A stretch of 64,000 bases of DNA from assembly GCA_025331445.1 (NCBI GenBank), contig JAIWNE010000140.1, positions 1 to 64,000 on the forward strand. The letters are read 5' to 3'. Origin of the DNA: Blakeslea trispora. Taxonomy: Eukaryota; Mucoromycota; Mucoromycetes; Mucorales; Choanephoraceae. The notes beneath the pieces were generated by a model that was not told the origin of the DNA, did no database searches, and saw only the letters and a list, made by a program, of their open reading frames with translations. This document shows, piece after piece, positions 10,629 through 20,902 of this stretch; positions within the stretch are counted from its first letter, which is position 1; every line of letters starts with the position of its first letter. The position numbers were made by a program, and so were the translations under genes.

Positions 10629-11785
10629 ATGTTCAACACTTTTACCTCCAACAACAATTCCAACGCCAACAACAACAACAACAGATCCATTCCATCTGTT
10701 AGCTCCCATCTCTCCCGTCGTTCAAACAACTCTGCAGTAGAACGCAAACTTGAGGAAGTATTACAGATTCTCGGCAAAACAAATGAGTCTTTGGAGCAGT
10801 ACAAAACACAATGTGACCGAGTGACTGCTGAGTGCCAGGAACTCAAGGCGAGGTTAAACAATAAGCCTGCTGCTGAGAAGAAACATGGTTTTCCTGGATC
10901 AAAAGTAGAACTCAAACAGATTCGTGTTAGTATCAATACCTGTTGATTTGAGAATATTATTGTCTAATGGCCATTTTAGTCAGTTATCTTAGATGAGCAA
11001 CGTAATCAGTTGGGAATCATCGGGTGGAAACTTGATGAACATTTAATCAATGGTCCTAACAATGGTCCCAATGTGACCCAAATCATTCAGAAAACATTAA
11101 GAAACAGCGTTTATGGATGCATCGTTAGACCTTACCTGTGGCCTGGAGATCTGCTTGAAAAGTACATCAAGAGCGTACTTCACCAACAATACAACTATCA
11201 GAAAGAGAAAATGAGACAGGCGAGTTTGAGCTTGAGTGAACAAGACTCTAACAAAAAAAGAAAAAATTATCAAACTCGTAAGACACATGTAAGTTGAGCT
11301 TGCAAAAAGTAATTTTATGTACCTTTTTTACTTAGCAATGTACTTGTATTTCTGGTTTAGCTTTTGGATAGAAGAAGACAAGCATACGAGAGTCACAAGA
11401 ATGACTTGTACAACGTGTTTGGTTCTCATGAAGAATGCTTGCAAGTCTTGACAACTGAAATGGTATCAGACCAAGAAGACGAGTATGACATAGAAGGCAA
11501 GCAGTTCAGGGCCAGAGGAATACCTCACTACAGAAAACAACGTGTGAGTAACAGAGGAAATAGATACACAGATAAAAAGAAAGTGAAGTATTTACAAACA
11601 TCATTGTATAGTGTACAGAGTTCTTTGATAAGCTTGATGAGCTTCGTCTTGCTGACAACCGCAGATTCAACAAAAGCTTTGAACCAACCAGATCGGGCTC
11701 TCGAGTAGTCAAGACCATCACGAATAGAAAGACTAAAAACATTAGACATCTACCATCATGGGCTGTAGATCACGAACTTTTGTAG
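10629..11785 (+). CDS. Uncharacterised protein with coiled coil, next to transposase remains
   Basis: Four exons, 10629-10925, 10980-11288, 11361-11543 and 11621-11785, give 317 residues in one frame. The N-terminus is Asn/Ser-rich (about residues 1-35), followed by a coiled coil (VERKLEEVLQILGKTNESLE...). A globular-looking middle has IVRPYLWPGDLLEKYI, an acidic MVSDQEDEYD patch follows, and the C-terminus is basic. The last acceptor was chosen as the second of two overlapping AGs, because it gives a longer conserved-looking tail (FFDKLDELRLADNRRF... to PSWAVDHELL) instead of an early stop. No family is recognised. It converges with the Tnp2 remnant 60 bp away and might be a second gene of that element; this is inference. 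Confidence 0.6.
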
Positions 11786-11844
11786 TTTTTTTTTTTTATT
11801 TGTTAAAAGAGCATAAATGTAAAATAAAAAAAAATTATTCCTTT

Positions 11845-12561
11845 TTAAAGAAACATTCTTGTTAGTCCAAGAGCGATAAAAATGTTATCGATATCAAGGT
11901 GACGAATATGTATCGGTGTGTATAACTTGTGTACAGGTAAAATGCTGTATGAGCTTTTGACTTCATACTCTTTGCGAAAAGGACGATTTGTTTCACTTGT
12001 ACCCATTGCAAGTGCTTCGCTATTTAAGCGAGGATTTTTATACCAGCTAACAAATGCAAGACAATGATTAGTTGTCAAGCATTCATTGTCTTGACGATAA
12101 ACAGTTTGGTGAAAGAAAAAGTATTCAACCGTTCCGACACGCAAGTGCTCTTCGTTTCCAATGTTCAATACACCATCTAAATCATCGCTTTCAAAATTGT
12201 CAGGACGGTAAGCATAGATGTGCGTTCCCTTATCCCGACCCGTCAAACGGGATTTATAGACATAGCCAAGTACTTTAACCTTTTTTAGCTTTTGTACAAT
12301 GTTGGACACTTCAAGTGGTGTCTCGTAAACCCTATGGTAGTACGCTTTTAGGCAATCAAAGTCTTCTTGGCTTAGACTATTAGGCTCTCTCTTGGCAAAT
12401 GAGACCAAAACACAGCCATCTTCCTGCAACTGCTCATATCCTGTAGGATCTCCGCCTTTTTCAGAAAGCTCAAAGATATCTTCTATATGAAGATGACTGT
12501 CTGTTGCAAAAGATACCAGCTCCATATCATTGTTTGAGATTTGCTCGGTTGTTTCGTACAT
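11845..12561 (-). pseudogene. C-terminal half of a Tnp2-like (EnSpm/CACTA) transposase
   Basis: A 238-residue open frame whose order of motifs fits the C-terminal part of fungal Tnp2-like transposases: a helical ...LKAYYHRVYE stretch, GYVYKSRLTGRDKGTHIYA, then VEYFFFHQTV, HCLAFVSWYK and SILPVHKLYTPI. Its own ATG may only be an internal Met of a longer protein, since the N-terminal two thirds lie upstream on the same strand (13235-15685). The two parts are separated by about 670 bp containing an 11-bp tandem array, and no splice pair joins them convincingly. It is therefore treated as a detached piece of one transposase. Confidence 0.6.
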
Positions 12562-13133
12562 ATTGGGTTTTATTGATATTTGAAAAGTAAAGAGAAGCTA
12601 TGGTAAAAGAGATTAGGGGCTCATTTTAAAATCTAGAGAATTGACTGAATGTAAATTACAAAGTCATGCAAATCAAATTCTCGCTGCCTCAAAAGTAGAT
12701 CAAACATTAATCCTGCATCTCCGATTTGCAAACTGTCTACATCAATTATTCAATCCTCATATTTTCAAGACCAAGATGCTTCACCTTGGAAGTGATTTCC
12801 ATATTTGATAGACTTGTGCTACATGGACTTGAATTATAAGACTCAATTTCAACACAGACTCTCCTTTTTATTTTCTTTCAAGACTACTTGTAATGAAGAT
12901 GCTACCATCTATACAAAATCAAGAGCACCATTCAGTCACGAAACAACAAAATACTTGATATAGATAAAATCTTATTTGCACGAGACAAATGACTCGGATA
13001 ATATATTTTAGTTGGTTATTCCGAAATGTAAGTAATATTCTTTTCCTTTTCTTTTTTACAACTCTAGTTTATTTAAATACAAAATACAAAAAAAATTAAA
13101 AACAGTCTATAGATAATCGAAAGAGAAAAGAAG
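12562..13133. other. Gap between the two Tnp2 pieces
   Basis: AT-rich, with no open frame of note. It may be a long intron or decayed exon of the transposase. Confidence 0.35.
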
Positions 13134-13227
13134 AGAGAACAAACAGAGAACAAACAGAGAACAAACAGAGAACAAACAGAGAACAAACAGAGAACAAACA
13201 GAGAACAAACAGAGAACAAACAGAGAA
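13134..13227. repeat. 11-bp tandem repeat, eight copies plus a partial one
   Basis: The unit AGAGAACAAAC is repeated without error from 13134 to 13221, followed by AGAGAA. It begins directly after the stop codon of the upstream Tnp2 frame (minus strand). Because 11 is not a multiple of three, the array is open in several frames. Confidence 0.95.
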
Positions 13228-13234
13228 AATGGAT

Positions 13235-15685
13235 TTAACAGCTATAGTGTGGGACAGATTCAATATCGTTGGCAAAGATAATAGACTGCATTTTATCCAT
13301 GTAAGTTTTTTCAAGACCTGACTTGTGGTTGGTACTGATGTTCTTAACAAATAAGTTATTTCTTTCAAAACCAAAGCCCCAGAAGCAAGAGATTGGTCCA
13401 AACTTGTAGATGCACTGACGAAGATGGAGCATGAAATGGAAATTTGGCGTTACAGCTTGTTTGCCATAGCGCTGTTCAAAGCCTTTTGCAAAAGTGAGAA
13501 GATGACTATGCATAACTTCTATATCGGATTTTCTAATAGCTTTTCCATTGAGGATTTTAAGTGCATTTATAAGATGCATGATCAAAGAGTGATCAGAGGC
13601 ATCGAGCAAGGGCGGGCTAAGGACATGTTCGGCAACAGAGGTCATGAAATCTTTAAGTTTGGCAGCTTTAACATACGCAAAGTCTTCTTTGGTGATCTTT
13701 CTTGCCATGGGGCCACAGGAAGCGTGGTGATTGTATTCAATCTTGTCTTGCATGATGGACTTTATCTTGAGGAATGCATCCCTGGGCAGCATCGTTTTTA
13801 GAGCCTTCTTGGCAACACCGAGGTATAAAGCGTGCATTGGCTCAATGGTAATCAGGTTGTATGAAAAGTAGGGTAATTCAAACAAAATTGAATATCTGAC
13901 ACCGCTATTTTTCTCCAGCATGCTTCTTTCGTTGACATTCTTTGCGTTTCTCCAAGCATCCGAACTTGCCTTTGTTTCTTCTTTGTTTCTTGCTTCCCAA
14001 CTACTGCATTCCCAGTTACAATAGTCTCTTTGATTGACTGTTCCTTCGAATCTTGGGAAATGCGTTTTGCACAGATGACATCCATATGAACTGTTGAACG
14101 ACATGCTTCCTGCTAGCTTCTTGGTAGCTGGCAAGTCCGAGCTAACTGAAAACAAGCACGCCTTTACTTCATGGTGTTCAACGCTTCCATCTTGCTTCAC
14201 CATCTTCATTACCACACCGTTTAGCAGCACCTTCAAATCTGCAACCATTGGAGCAAGGTAATGATTCATAGCAGTGGTTGAGGGCTCTTTGGGCCCAGGG
14301 ATTACTCCTACAAGCAGCATGTTCTCCTTCAGATCTCTGCCTTGTTGCTTAGGTAGATTCATGATAGTAAGATAAATACACCCAACACTGTATACCGCAT
14401 CAAATGGGCTGAACCAATCGACATTCAAGGAAAGCATCGAATTGTAATCTGACTGAGTAATAAAGGGTGTATCCGAAGAACCAGTCTTGAACTCCAAAAA
14501 ACCTGGAGCATCATAGAGATCAAGTAGGTACTTTTCACCAGAGCAACGCGACTGCCATGCAGTGATCTTCTGAGCGAAGCCCTTTCTTAAGAAGAATTCT
14601 TTAAAGTGGCCACGATTGAGCAGTAAGGGTATACCAACTTGGGGACAAGCTTTTCTCCTTCAACATCATACAATACCCCACCACAGAATTCACCAGAATT
14701 GGCTGGCTTATATACCGCATTCACCAGGGATCGATCGCATCTGATCACAGCTTCATCTGAACTGGTCTTCTTCTTCAACTTTGATAAGTGGTGGCAGGAG
14801 GGACAGACTGCATAGTGCTTGATACCGCTTGTACTGAAGGACTGAAGTGGGCTTCTATCGACAAAGGTTGCCATGCTTTTGGTGAGGCGGAAGTTATCAC
14901 CCTGGATTTCCAACAATTGGTTCAAGCCCTTCATTATTACTTCCGTTTGCTTGTTGGGAAGGTTGTTATTACGAAGATAGGACACCATGTTCGAGGTGAT
15001 TTTGGCGAATTTAGTTTGTGGGATTTTATGAGCTAAGTGTACAATAAGACATTATATTAGTTTATGTATTAAATTACGGATGATAGAGTATCACTTACAA
15101 TAAGAGATGAAATCAGAGGATGAATTATCACTTTCATAACAGGATCCTTCAAGATCATTATCAACTTCAATACCATCAAAATCATCTTCAACTGAGATAC
15201 AGTCCATGGGTGTACTTTCATCTTCTTCTTGAGCCTCAACAGCAGTAGAAAGAGCATCACCTAGAAAAAAGTTAGATACAGATCAACAATACAATTGAGA
15301 AGTGTCTAATTACATACCTTCATCAATAGGAGTAGTTGTTTTGGCAACCTTTTTGCGGTAGTATACAGGTGTACCAGCAACAGTAGTCTTTCCATCTAAG
15401 TAGAAAAGAAATGAGTCAAGCTGAAACTAATCACTGTTGTTTACAAGCCATATACTTACTGTAGGTTTGTCTCCACTTTGCGTATCTCATGCCTTCAAAC
15501 TTTCCATTCTTGATATGAGCTTTATATTTTTGCTGGTCTACAATTCGCTTGGACAAAGGAAGAACACCACATCCATCGCAATGGCAGTAGTAACGCTTTT
15601 CGAGAGTAGCAGCAGCACAACCGGCGCATTGGTTTCCAGAAGTACAGTTAACACATGGGACATCTTGAACGATAACAGCAGACAT
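13235..15685 (-). pseudogene. Tnp2-like transposase (EnSpm/CACTA superfamily), N-terminal and catalytic part, frameshifted
   Basis: Exons 15460-15685, 15318-15395, 15099-15260 and the one from 15032 join in frame. They give MSAVIVQDVPCVNCTSG..., a Cys-rich KRYYCHCDGCG segment, an acidic linker and CPSCHHLSKL. At about 14600-14606 (CTTTAAAG) the frame shifts by one base: one frame stops at ...ATLKNSS while the other continues EFFLRKGFAQKIT. From there the frame runs to 13235 with Tnp2 hallmarks: YNSMLSLNVDWFSPF, YLTIMNLP, LLVGVIPGPKEP, GCHLCKTHFP, PMHALYLGVAKK and NFHFMLHL. These transposases cut and paste CACTA elements. No CACTA-type termini were found. The single-base shift is either a disabling mutation or an error in an A run. 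Confidence 0.75.
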
Positions 15686-17425
15686 TTTGTATAAGGTAAT
15701 TGATGAATTTAGAATAGAGAATATACGGTCATTCAAGTGGTTTTTTCAATGGTCCTCTTATACTTTTTCTCTTTTCAAATTTTGTCTGCTCTGATACAAA
15801 TCGAATGAGTTAAGCAACATATTATTCGTTCCTTGATCAAGGACAAATGAAAACTTTTATTGATTAGAAACCACTGATCGGAAACAATGTATTTGGACGA
15901 TTAAGGATGTCGGTTGATGAACGATCCCTTTTGGTAGATGTATATTAAACCGAAACATTTTATGGTTTTGGTATCCGTGGATAGAGCACTGCTTTTTATT
16001 TAAATTAATATGTATATTATCTCATTAACTGTTACAGTCAAAGACTATATTCTCATTCTTTATACTCCTTTACTCTGTTTTAGGATAAGATGCCTTCCTA
16101 ATATATCCAATGTAAAGAAGTTTGTTTAAATACAGCTATCTGCTATTAAATATTTGAGACCGATCAGAGTTTTTTTTTTTACTACGCTTGTTGGTACTGC
16201 TGACTTTTCTATCCCTTTACTTTTTTTTGATTGGTTACAGTAGGAGAATACTCTTTTTTTTTTTTCAAGAATATCGACTCCAAGAGAATCTCAGTTGCAA
16301 AATCATATAAGCTCATCTCAACTTGTAGAAATATTAAATAACCAACTGCAATAACAACAATAAATTACCAGCTTTTTTTTGTTTCTTTGAATGAAGTTGC
16401 TTCGCATGCAAAGCTTCGACTTGCAAGTCTTTAACACTTAATGGAGATATTTTCTTTCTTTTATCTTTAAGAGACGATATAGCTTTGAATCACTATTGTT
16501 TCTGCAAGCAACACAAGTGTAAACAAAGGATTCAGTTGAATCACATAGCTCACTACAACCTCTTTCAACTATCACTGAATACCTAGAATGGAGTCATACT
16601 CTATTCTCTATACATTTTCTTATTATGTCACTTTTTTTTTACAGCTCTATCAAACTTTGTCTATCTTTATTACTCGACATGAATGCTTTGCGATAAATTT
16701 CAATAATTCCTTAAATTCAGCACGAAAACTTGCAACATTGACTCTTTTTTCGCATATACTTACACCTGCAGCCAGTACTATTCTCCTTTATACAATGCTG
16801 TTTATCAATTATTTCACAAAGACAATAACGAGCTCATGACCGAATGTCTTGACAAAACACTTGCAGAGTTTCTTTCTCATTAAAGTAAGAGCACTTTGCT
16901 ACCACTTGTAACTAATCGCCGCTTCTTTAAGTCCATCATTGCAGCATGTCCAAACAACATTAGCATAACCTTTATTTTTTTTTATGCTTGAAAGAAAATT
17001 AAATGGTCCAAGCCAATCATATTGATGAATTCACTCTGCTATGACTTAATTTTTAGCTGAGAGACGTTCCGGCAGAGATAAAATGTCGGACTTTTCAACA
17101 TTTTAAATTTATTTGATTTTTCTTTTCTCAAGTCAACAAATGTCAATATTGAACAGCTTTAAAACAACACATGCTTGCAGTAAAAGTCTCATTTTTCTCA
17201 CACAGATCTATTGTAGACTGCCAAAGACATACTCATGCCAATTTTCAGCGCATTCTGACCATTTTTCGTCCAGATATAAATTTGCAGTGAAAAACACTCG
17301 TGAAATAGCCCCTTTAATTCACAAAAATTATTGTGAACTACGGGACTCAAAAGTCGATTTTCTGTAGTGGCGGCAAAATTGTCACAAACAATTATATTAA
17401 ACTTATTTAGATCAAAAATATCGAA
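15686..17425. other. No gene seen between transposase and tRNA
   Basis: AT-rich sequence with many poly-T runs. The 83- and 84-residue open frames here (16588, 17113) show no motif. It probably includes the transposase promoter near 15700-15780. Confidence 0.4.
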
Positions 17426-17496
17426 GCGCGGTTGGTTAAGTGGTATAATCTTCGCCTGCCACGCGAAGGGCCGGGGTTCGATTCCCCGACCGCGCA
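17426..17496 (+). tRNA. tRNA-Gly (anticodon GCC)
   Basis: A 71-nt cloverleaf without an intron. The acceptor GCGCGGT pairs with ACCGCGC, with discriminator A. The D-arm region is TGGTTAAGTGGTATAATC, the anticodon stem TTCGC/GCGAA encloses loop CTGCCAC, and the T-arm is CCGGGGTTCGATTCCCCG. The internal A and B boxes are intact. Confidence 0.97.
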
Positions 17497-17500
17497 TCGC

Positions 17501-17505
17501 TTTTT
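17501..17505 (+). terminator. RNA polymerase III terminator of tRNA-Gly
   Basis: A run of five T four bases after the tRNA 3' end. Confidence 0.85.
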
Positions 17506-17558
17506 AACTTTAATAATTAAAATTGATACATGTCAATATAGTTTTTGTATGTGAAATG

Positions 17559-17672
17559 GATAGTGTTACAGGACAAAGGATAGTTTTTGCAGTAACTTGA
17601 GAAAGAGAACAAATAGATATTGTTACAGGACAAAAGATAGTTTTTGTAGTAACTTGAGAAAGAGAACAAATA
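17559..17672. repeat. 57-bp direct duplication downstream of the tRNA
   Basis: Two adjacent 57-bp units (17559-17615 and 17616-17672) differ at only a few positions. Each contains TGTTACAGGACAAA and GTAACTTGAGAAAGAGAACA. Their position just behind a tRNA gene could reflect an old retroelement insertion, but no LTR ends could be defined. Confidence 0.85.
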
Positions 17673-19077
17673 GATATAACAGAGCAATCAGGCAGCAAGG
17701 TTATAAGTAATGAGCACCAGGTTTTAAGTCGTCCGACTAGAGATATAAGTAAAGTAGAGAGAATAAAGTAATATAAAAGAAGAGATGTAATATATGAATA
17801 CAATGATCTGTAATAAGTATCAAGGGAACTAATAACAATATGTGGATTTAGGTAGTGAATATGTCAATCTACAACCAAGCGTAAAGTAAATAAGAGAGAT
17901 AATAGTTGAGTTTATTAATAAGAGAAGATTAAAGAGTTTATATACTATTGTAAAAGAAGTCATGTTGGACTTGCAAACTAATAATTTAAACAGTCAAGTT
18001 AATGAGTCATCATGTATGGATTATTAATACATGTCTAAAAGTTCTATTCATTATGATATGGAAAGTCAGAGAAGGATTCTAATAAGGTTGTTGTGTAATA
18101 AGAGATCAAGAGGAGCTGTCAAATGAGTTAAATACCAAACAGGAAATATAGAGTAGGATTCAAAGCAACGAAGGAGGTTAGAAAATAACTGTGTACTAGG
18201 AGAATTCCTGTGCATGGCAGTAAGAATGATAATATGTTACAATCGTACTTGAGTAATGAGAAAAAATTGATAGAGAGATGCAATAGAGATTTGACAGAAC
18301 AAAAAAGAATGATTTAGCTTTCGATATAGTGTTCTATCTCTGCGTTTCAGAAAACAGGTTTTTACTTGATGGTGGTGTTTTATTCATTTGAGACAGCTAA
18401 AAATTTAGGTAAGCTTTGCATCTACTCAGTTCATTGAATCAGTTGAAGCAAAGAAAATGATGTTGAGTCCCAAAAAAAGTGCAGGAGGCTTAAAAATATA
18501 TATGATGATAACTTGTCAATCCACCATAAAGCAATAAAATGAATAAGGCTTAACGGAAGCCAAGTCCAACAATATAACTTCAAAACAAAATGTGTTTCGA
18601 AACAGGCAAAATAAAGGTACTCAACTCAGATGGTGAACAGACAAATGATTATGACATCTGTGTCTTTTACAAGACCCAGGCCTATTCGCTTTGATATAGC
18701 ATAAAAGTAGCCGAGGTCAAATGGCATATGTAATTGTGTTCATATGTTTGGTACTAAATAACAACAAAATAAGGCCTACATCTTGTGCAAAGAAAGAAAA
18801 GTCAATAGTAGCTTTACAGAAGATGAAAACAGAAATCAAGTTAGATAGTTGTCTTGTAGACCTCAAACTAGATCAAGAGAATGCAAAGAAGTGAAATAAG
18901 ATGTCACCTAAACTCTATTCCGCATACTCAATACATTAAAAGCAAGAATAGACCTACACTTATGAGCCTCTCATTCTTTTTTTTGTTCATGAGCGCAATT
19001 AATCATATCAAAGTGTATTACAGAAGGCTTACTCTTCAAGTCTACTTGATAATATTTTTATTTATTATGAATATAAA
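17673..19077. other. Gene-free, purine-rich stretch
   Basis: Purine-rich on the plus strand from about 17700 to 18350, with no open frame of note. It ends at the stop codon of isocitrate lyase. Confidence 0.45.
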
Positions 19078-20902
19078 TTACTTGAACTGATCCTCAGTAA
19101 CACCAGCACCCATTGCTGCAGTAGCGGCAACACCACCAGTGACAACCTTCATCAACTCGTCTACGTAGTTAGCGCCAGACCATTTCTGGTGTTGCAAAAC
19201 ATCCACACCATTTTCTCTTTCCTTACGCTGTACATTGGAAACATAGCCATGCATACCTGTTTCCTTAAAACTCTTGGCAAAAGTAGCTAATGCAAGATAG
19301 AAAAAAAGTTCAATAATCAAAAAGCATCCAACATGACTCGTCAAATTACTCACCTGTAGCAAGAGCATTAGCATGAAGACCACCTAGAGTGATAAATTGC
19401 CAAACAAAGCCCGCTTTTCCCAGCTTTTGAATAAATGATCCCATATCTTCATCAGTTAAACCAGCAGCATCCCTTTAGAAACAAAAGGGTAAGAAGGATG
19501 AGTTTGACGCTCTATATAAGCTCTGTAAAAACTTACCAGTTGAAAGAAGGTGATAAATTGTAACAAAGTAAAGAGTTAGGAGAGGCACTCAAGACACCTT
19601 TAGCAAACTGCTCAGCTTGAGACAAGATAGGCTTCTTGGTTTCCATCCAAAGCATATCAGCATATGTAGAGTAAGCAATGGAGCGAGATGTTGCAGCTTC
19701 AGTACCACCTTCATAGCGGTACATGCCTTCGCGTACTCTACATGAGTCCCAGTCCCAAAAGACATTCACACCATATTTGTTTTTCGCAATAGCACGGGCT
19801 TCATCATTTGATTTGAAGCGGATATCGTTCAGGAAGTTTTGTACTAAATGTTGCTTGTTCTGGTTTACCAATTCTTCAGCAACAGCAGTACCATATCTCT
19901 TTAATCCAGCTTTGACAATCCATTCATCTTCAACCTTTTGAAGAGCAGCACCTTGAGCACCTGCGGATTCGGCTTGTTGCATAACACTGGCCAAGGACTT
20001 GATACTAGGGTTAGTGGTACCTACTAAAAACTCATGATCGCGAGGATCAATGTTACTAGAGATCAGAGTGGCAGCTTCAGCGTCAGTACGGGCAACAACA
20101 AGAGTATCGACTCCCATGATATCGCATTGAGCACGAATGGCAACAAGACGATTGATATGCTCAGAAATGGGAACCAAAACCTTACCAGCCATATGGCCAC
20201 ATTTTTTAGTAGAGGGTGATTGGTCTTCGACTATTTTTTTTTGTGAAAAGAAAAAAAGAAAAGACGGATGAGTTGATCTATTCGGGTTAAATTATAATTG
20301 GCAGATAATTGTTTACCATGAATACCAGCAGCACCACGTTCAACAAACATTTTTGTCAACTTCATTACAGCAGTAATACCACCGTGACCAGTATCACCAT
20401 CAGCAATGATAGGTCTCAAGTAATCAATCTTGGGAGTCCTGGCTCTTTCTTCAGGGCTCATCGAAAGACGAGCTTCACGTTGCTTGCGGTCATGGAAGAG
20501 TTGTGCAAAGAACAGGTGCTCTACTTTGTTAGGAACAGTATCCATTGGGTAATCAGCAAGATCTGGTCCGGGTTCGTTTGAGGTAGAAGCAGTTGAGGAA
20601 CATTGCCAACCAGACACATAAACAGTATCTAAATGAGGAGCCATCTGTGTGACCTGAACAGGATCAAGAGCACCGAATGTATGAGAAGTGTTGCCGGTTG
20701 CTTTGTTATTCTGAAGAATTCCCCAGAGCTTTTTAGCTTGAACGTTGGATCTATATTCAGTGGGGAAATAGCCACGCTTGGAAACAATAGACTCAGCAGT
20801 GTATGGACGTTTGACTAACTTGAAGCGAGGTGAGGCCCACCATTGCTTCATTCTTTCAACTTCTTGCTGAAATTCGAACTGTTCTTGATCAAGGTAAGCC
20901 AT
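19078..20902 (-). CDS. ICL1: Isocitrate lyase, glyoxylate cycle
   Basis: Four exons, 20317-20902, 19537-20230, 19354-19472 and 19078-19286, give 535 residues, the usual fungal length. The enzyme splits isocitrate into succinate and glyoxylate so that acetate or fatty acids can feed gluconeogenesis. The catalytic KKCGH signature falls at residues 204-208 (Cys206), split from exon 1 by the first intron. Other family blocks are [48 protein letters not shown] and NLSPSFNW. The C-terminus ends TEDQFK, with no SKL-type peroxisomal signal. All introns have GT-AG borders. The gene stands alone, with kilobases of gene-free DNA on both sides. Confidence 0.97.

Noticed and set aside
13134..13227. Tandem array considered as CRISPR-like
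   Set aside because: Units are directly adjacent without spacers, and the context is eukaryotic.
13096..13401. 101-residue minus frame with repeated CSLFVLCLFSV
   Set aside because: Translation of the 11-bp tandem array in a frame alternative to the Tnp2 protein; not a credible membrane protein.
11000..16000. CACTA-type terminal inverted repeats for the Tnp2 element
   Set aside because: Several CACT sequences were seen, but no pair with matching subterminal repeats or a 3-bp target duplication.
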